Assembly: GCA_022758935.1 (NCBI GenBank)
Contig: JAEMQG010000187.1
Location: 1-22,435 of the forward strand
Length of the DNA: 22,435 nt
Source of the DNA: Candidatus Nitrosopumilus sp.
GTDB taxonomy: Archaea; Thermoproteota; Nitrososphaeria; Nitrososphaerales; Nitrosopumilaceae
Direction of reading: 5' to 3'
Made by a program: the position numbers and the translations under genes. Positions 20,796 through 22,435 of the stretch are shown one piece after another. Numbering within the stretch: the first letter of the stretch is position 1; each line of letters begins with the position of its first letter. Under the pieces are notes generated by a model. That model was not told the origin of the DNA and searched no databases. It saw nothing but the letters and a program-made list of their open reading frames with translations.

Positions 20796-22175
20796 ATGAA
20801 AAAAATTGCGCAGATTCTTGGGATTTTAGAAGAAAAAAATTTAAGCAAGGATTGGCTACTAGGTGAATTAAAGAGACATAAAATAAAAACAGACATATCT
20901 GTATCTTCAAATAGTTATGAAATCCTAAAAAAATGTAGTCCTGAATTAATTCAAAAAATTCTTGATATTCTAAAAGAAGATGTGGTAATAAAAGATGTTA
21001 AAACTCTTACAAGAGCACTACATTGGTTTTTTGTTGACATTGTATCAAGTTCTGATCCGAATTTATCAGTCAAAAGTCAGGCAAGAAAGATTTATGCATT
21101 AAATGAACTTATTCGAAGGACAGATACTTTTAAAAAAGAGAAATTAGAATATTTGGATATTTTAACTACTGGAGATGGAATGGCAATTGGATTTTCAGAT
21201 AGTCCGGAAAAACCGCTTCATCTTGCAATAGAGTTGCATAAAGCATTAAGAAAATTTAACAGTGCTGTAAAAGAAAAAGACAAAATCAACATTAGAATTG
21301 GAATTGAGTCAGGTCCAGTTTATTTTATGAAAGGAATAAAGGGAGAAATTTTTTGGGGTCCTGGATTAATCGTCGCAAAAAGAGTTATGGACTTGTGTGG
21401 GCCTAACAACATTTTTGCAGCTGAGGGAATTGCAAGGGGTTTGAGAGGTTTATCAGAAGAAAACAAAGTTATCATGCATCAAATTGGAGAACATGAAATA
21501 AAATTTGGTGCATTGGTGATTTATAATATTTATAGCAAGGAATTTGGAAATAAGACGATCCCAGATATACTAAAAATATCGAAATCAGAAGAACCTAATC
21601 CCAAACTGCCAGATTTTGAATTTAATAGTGTAGAAATTGGTTTAGAAATAACTGATTCTAAATCAATGATGACTCATCATACTTGGATTTGGAATGTGAA
21701 AAATATCTCCAAAGATCCTCTAAAGGCAATTTATTACGGGATAGGCGGAGATTTACCCAGAGATTTTGGAGACCTTAATGTCAAAATTACAGATGAAAAT
21801 AACAAAAAACTTGAGATTCTTACATTGGATGTGAATAAGCCCCTTCAAAAAGCATTTCATGTTAAACTAACAAAGCCAATTAGAAGAAATCAAAGTGGTA
21901 GAATAATAAAATTAGAATATGATTGGGAGGAACCTGATAGAAATTTTGAATATACATTTTCTTCTAAATCTAAAAAATTCAAATACTTTTTTACCGCTCC
22001 AAAAGATCTTCCGATAAAACATAGAATGCTAGAAGTAATAAAGAATCTTGGTGATAAACAAAGAGTAGAGCCTCCTTCGAAGGTAAAATATCTCGAGGAT
22101 CGCACAGAAATAGTTTGGGAGGCTGCAAAAAAACACAATATTCAAGCTAATGACACCTTTGAATTCCAGTGGTAG
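20796..22175 (+). CDS. class III cyclase-like protein with C-terminal beta domain
   Basis: From the ATG at 20796 the protein has 459 residues; a TTG at 20757 would add 13. The helical N-terminus (1-70) precedes a cyclase-like domain (about 72-240) with metal aspartates D81 (FFVDIVSS) and D127 (LTTGDGMAIGF), and RIGIESGPV. The substrate lysine position is L123, the asparagine position I192, while R196 is kept (LIVAKR). The domain is therefore degenerate and may be regulatory. The C-terminal half (about 265-459) is a beta-rich domain of unknown family, with WIWNVKNISKDP and YDWEEPDRNFEY. The protein is soluble. It may pair with the divergent cyclase-like gene. Confidence 0.75.
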   Translation: MKKIAQILGILEEKNLSKDWLLGELKRHKIKTDISVSSNSYEILKKCSPELIQKILDILKEDVVIKDVKTLTRALHWFFVDIVSSSDPNLSVKSQARKIYALNELIRRTDTFKKEKLEYLDILTTGDGMAIGFSDSPEKPLHLAIELHKALRKFNSAVKEKDKINIRIGIESGPVYFMKGIKGEIFWGPGLIVAKRVMDLCGPNNIFAAEGIARGLRGLSEENKVIMHQIGEHEIKFGALVIYNIYSKEFGNKTIPDILKISKSEEPNPKLPDFEFNSVEIGLEITDSKSMMTHHTWIWNVKNISKDPLKAIYYGIGGDLPRDFGDLNVKITDENNKKLEILTLDVNKPLQKAFHVKLTKPIRRNQSGRIIKLEYDWEEPDRNFEYTFSSKSKKFKYFFTAPKDLPIKHRMLEVIKNLGDKQRVEPPSKVKYLEDRTEIVWEAAKKHNIQANDTFEFQW

Positions 22176-22184
22176 ATTGAATTT

Positions 22185-22435
22185 TTATTTTGCCAATTTG
22201 TGTTCCTGAAAGCTACCAGAATTACTCCAGGTGTGATTGAAATAATCCAAACACCATTCATGAAATTGTGGATCTTTGCTGTAAAGCATCTCACTTAGAT
22301 CAGATCCGCCATTTTTTGTAGGAAATATGATGCATGCTTCTTTCTCATTTAGTAGCGTAACTAGGGAAATTTTATCTGTCATTTTTCTCTCCAGTTTGTC
22401 TTCAGTGATGAATTTCTGAAAGTTTTTCTTTAGGA
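22185..22435 (-). CDS. C-terminal part of a probable transcriptional regulator, 5' end outside window
   Basis: The reverse-strand frame is open from the window edge to the stop at 22185, so the ATG at 22382 is probably internal; 17 further complete codons precede it. The visible 82 residues end with KDPQFHEWCLDYFNHTW, preceded by GGSDLSEMLYS. This resembles the effector-domain end of archaeal winged-helix regulators (TrmB/FilR1-type) as I recall them. The DNA-binding part would lie outside the window. It converges on the second cyclase gene with a 9-nt gap. Confidence 0.5.
   Translation of the reverse strand, partial: LKKNFQKFITEDKLERKMTDKISLVTLLNEKEACIIFPTKNGGSDLSEMLYSKDPQFHEWCLDYFNHTWSNSGSFQEHKLAK

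Noticed and set aside
19804..22175. Pycsar-type antiviral cyclase system
   Set aside because: No adjacent TIR or membrane effector with a cyclic-nucleotide-binding domain is present, and one cyclase domain is degenerate.
1..22435. CRISPR array or insertion sequence
   Set aside because: No regularly spaced direct repeats and no transposase were seen; the only tandem repeats are inside coding regions.

Overview
The window looks like chromosomal DNA of a marine ammonia-oxidising archaeon (Thaumarchaeota/Nitrososphaerota, Nitrosopumilus-like). The evidence is AT-rich DNA, TATA-like boxes placed about 28 nt before many start codons (leaderless genes), a tRNA-Val without encoded CCA, a secreted protein with a PEF-type C-terminal sorting tail, WIKNNA-WW C-terminal repeats, and a large protein whose first ~950 residues resemble the S-layer protein of these archaea. 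Family assignments come from motif recognition, not from searches.

Layout. 1-3.7 kb: a partial CcdA-like membrane protein (-), two small ribbon-helix-helix proteins, then a two-gene operon (-) of CcdA plus a DipZ-like thioredoxin. 3.9-5.2 kb: a DM13-domain lipoprotein-like or membrane-anchored protein (+), divergent from the CcdA/DipZ operon, then a winged-helix regulator with a small membrane protein. 5.4-9.6 kb: an orphan ParB-like protein (-), tRNA-Val (-), a GT-B glycosyltransferase (+), aspartate kinase (+), a GC-rich structured element that may be an ncRNA, and a two-helix membrane protein (-). 9.7-19.7 kb: a cell-surface region with a decayed gene fragment, a 1708-residue S-layer-like/subtilase fusion (+), a metzincin-type secreted protease with a PEF tail (-), and a 632-residue secreted protein with S-layer-like repeats (-). 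19.8-22.2 kb: two divergent class III nucleotidyl cyclase-like genes, then the C-terminal part of a regulator (-) running off the window.

How the genes may work together. CcdA, the DipZ-like thioredoxin and the DM13 protein form a likely extracytoplasmic thiol-redox module. The two divergent promoters between them carry the same 16-nt element 18 nt upstream of each TATA-like box, which suggests one shared regulator. The surface region pairs two different secreted proteases with S-layer-type proteins, which suggests surface remodelling or extracellular protein use. The decayed fragment at 9.7-9.85 kb matches the C-terminus of the 632-residue protein, so this region has probably been duplicated and partly lost.

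The most notable items are the S-layer/subtilase fusion, the mirrored promoter element of the redox module, the structured RNA-like element behind aspartate kinase, and the cyclase pair, each member of which lacks a different catalytic residue.
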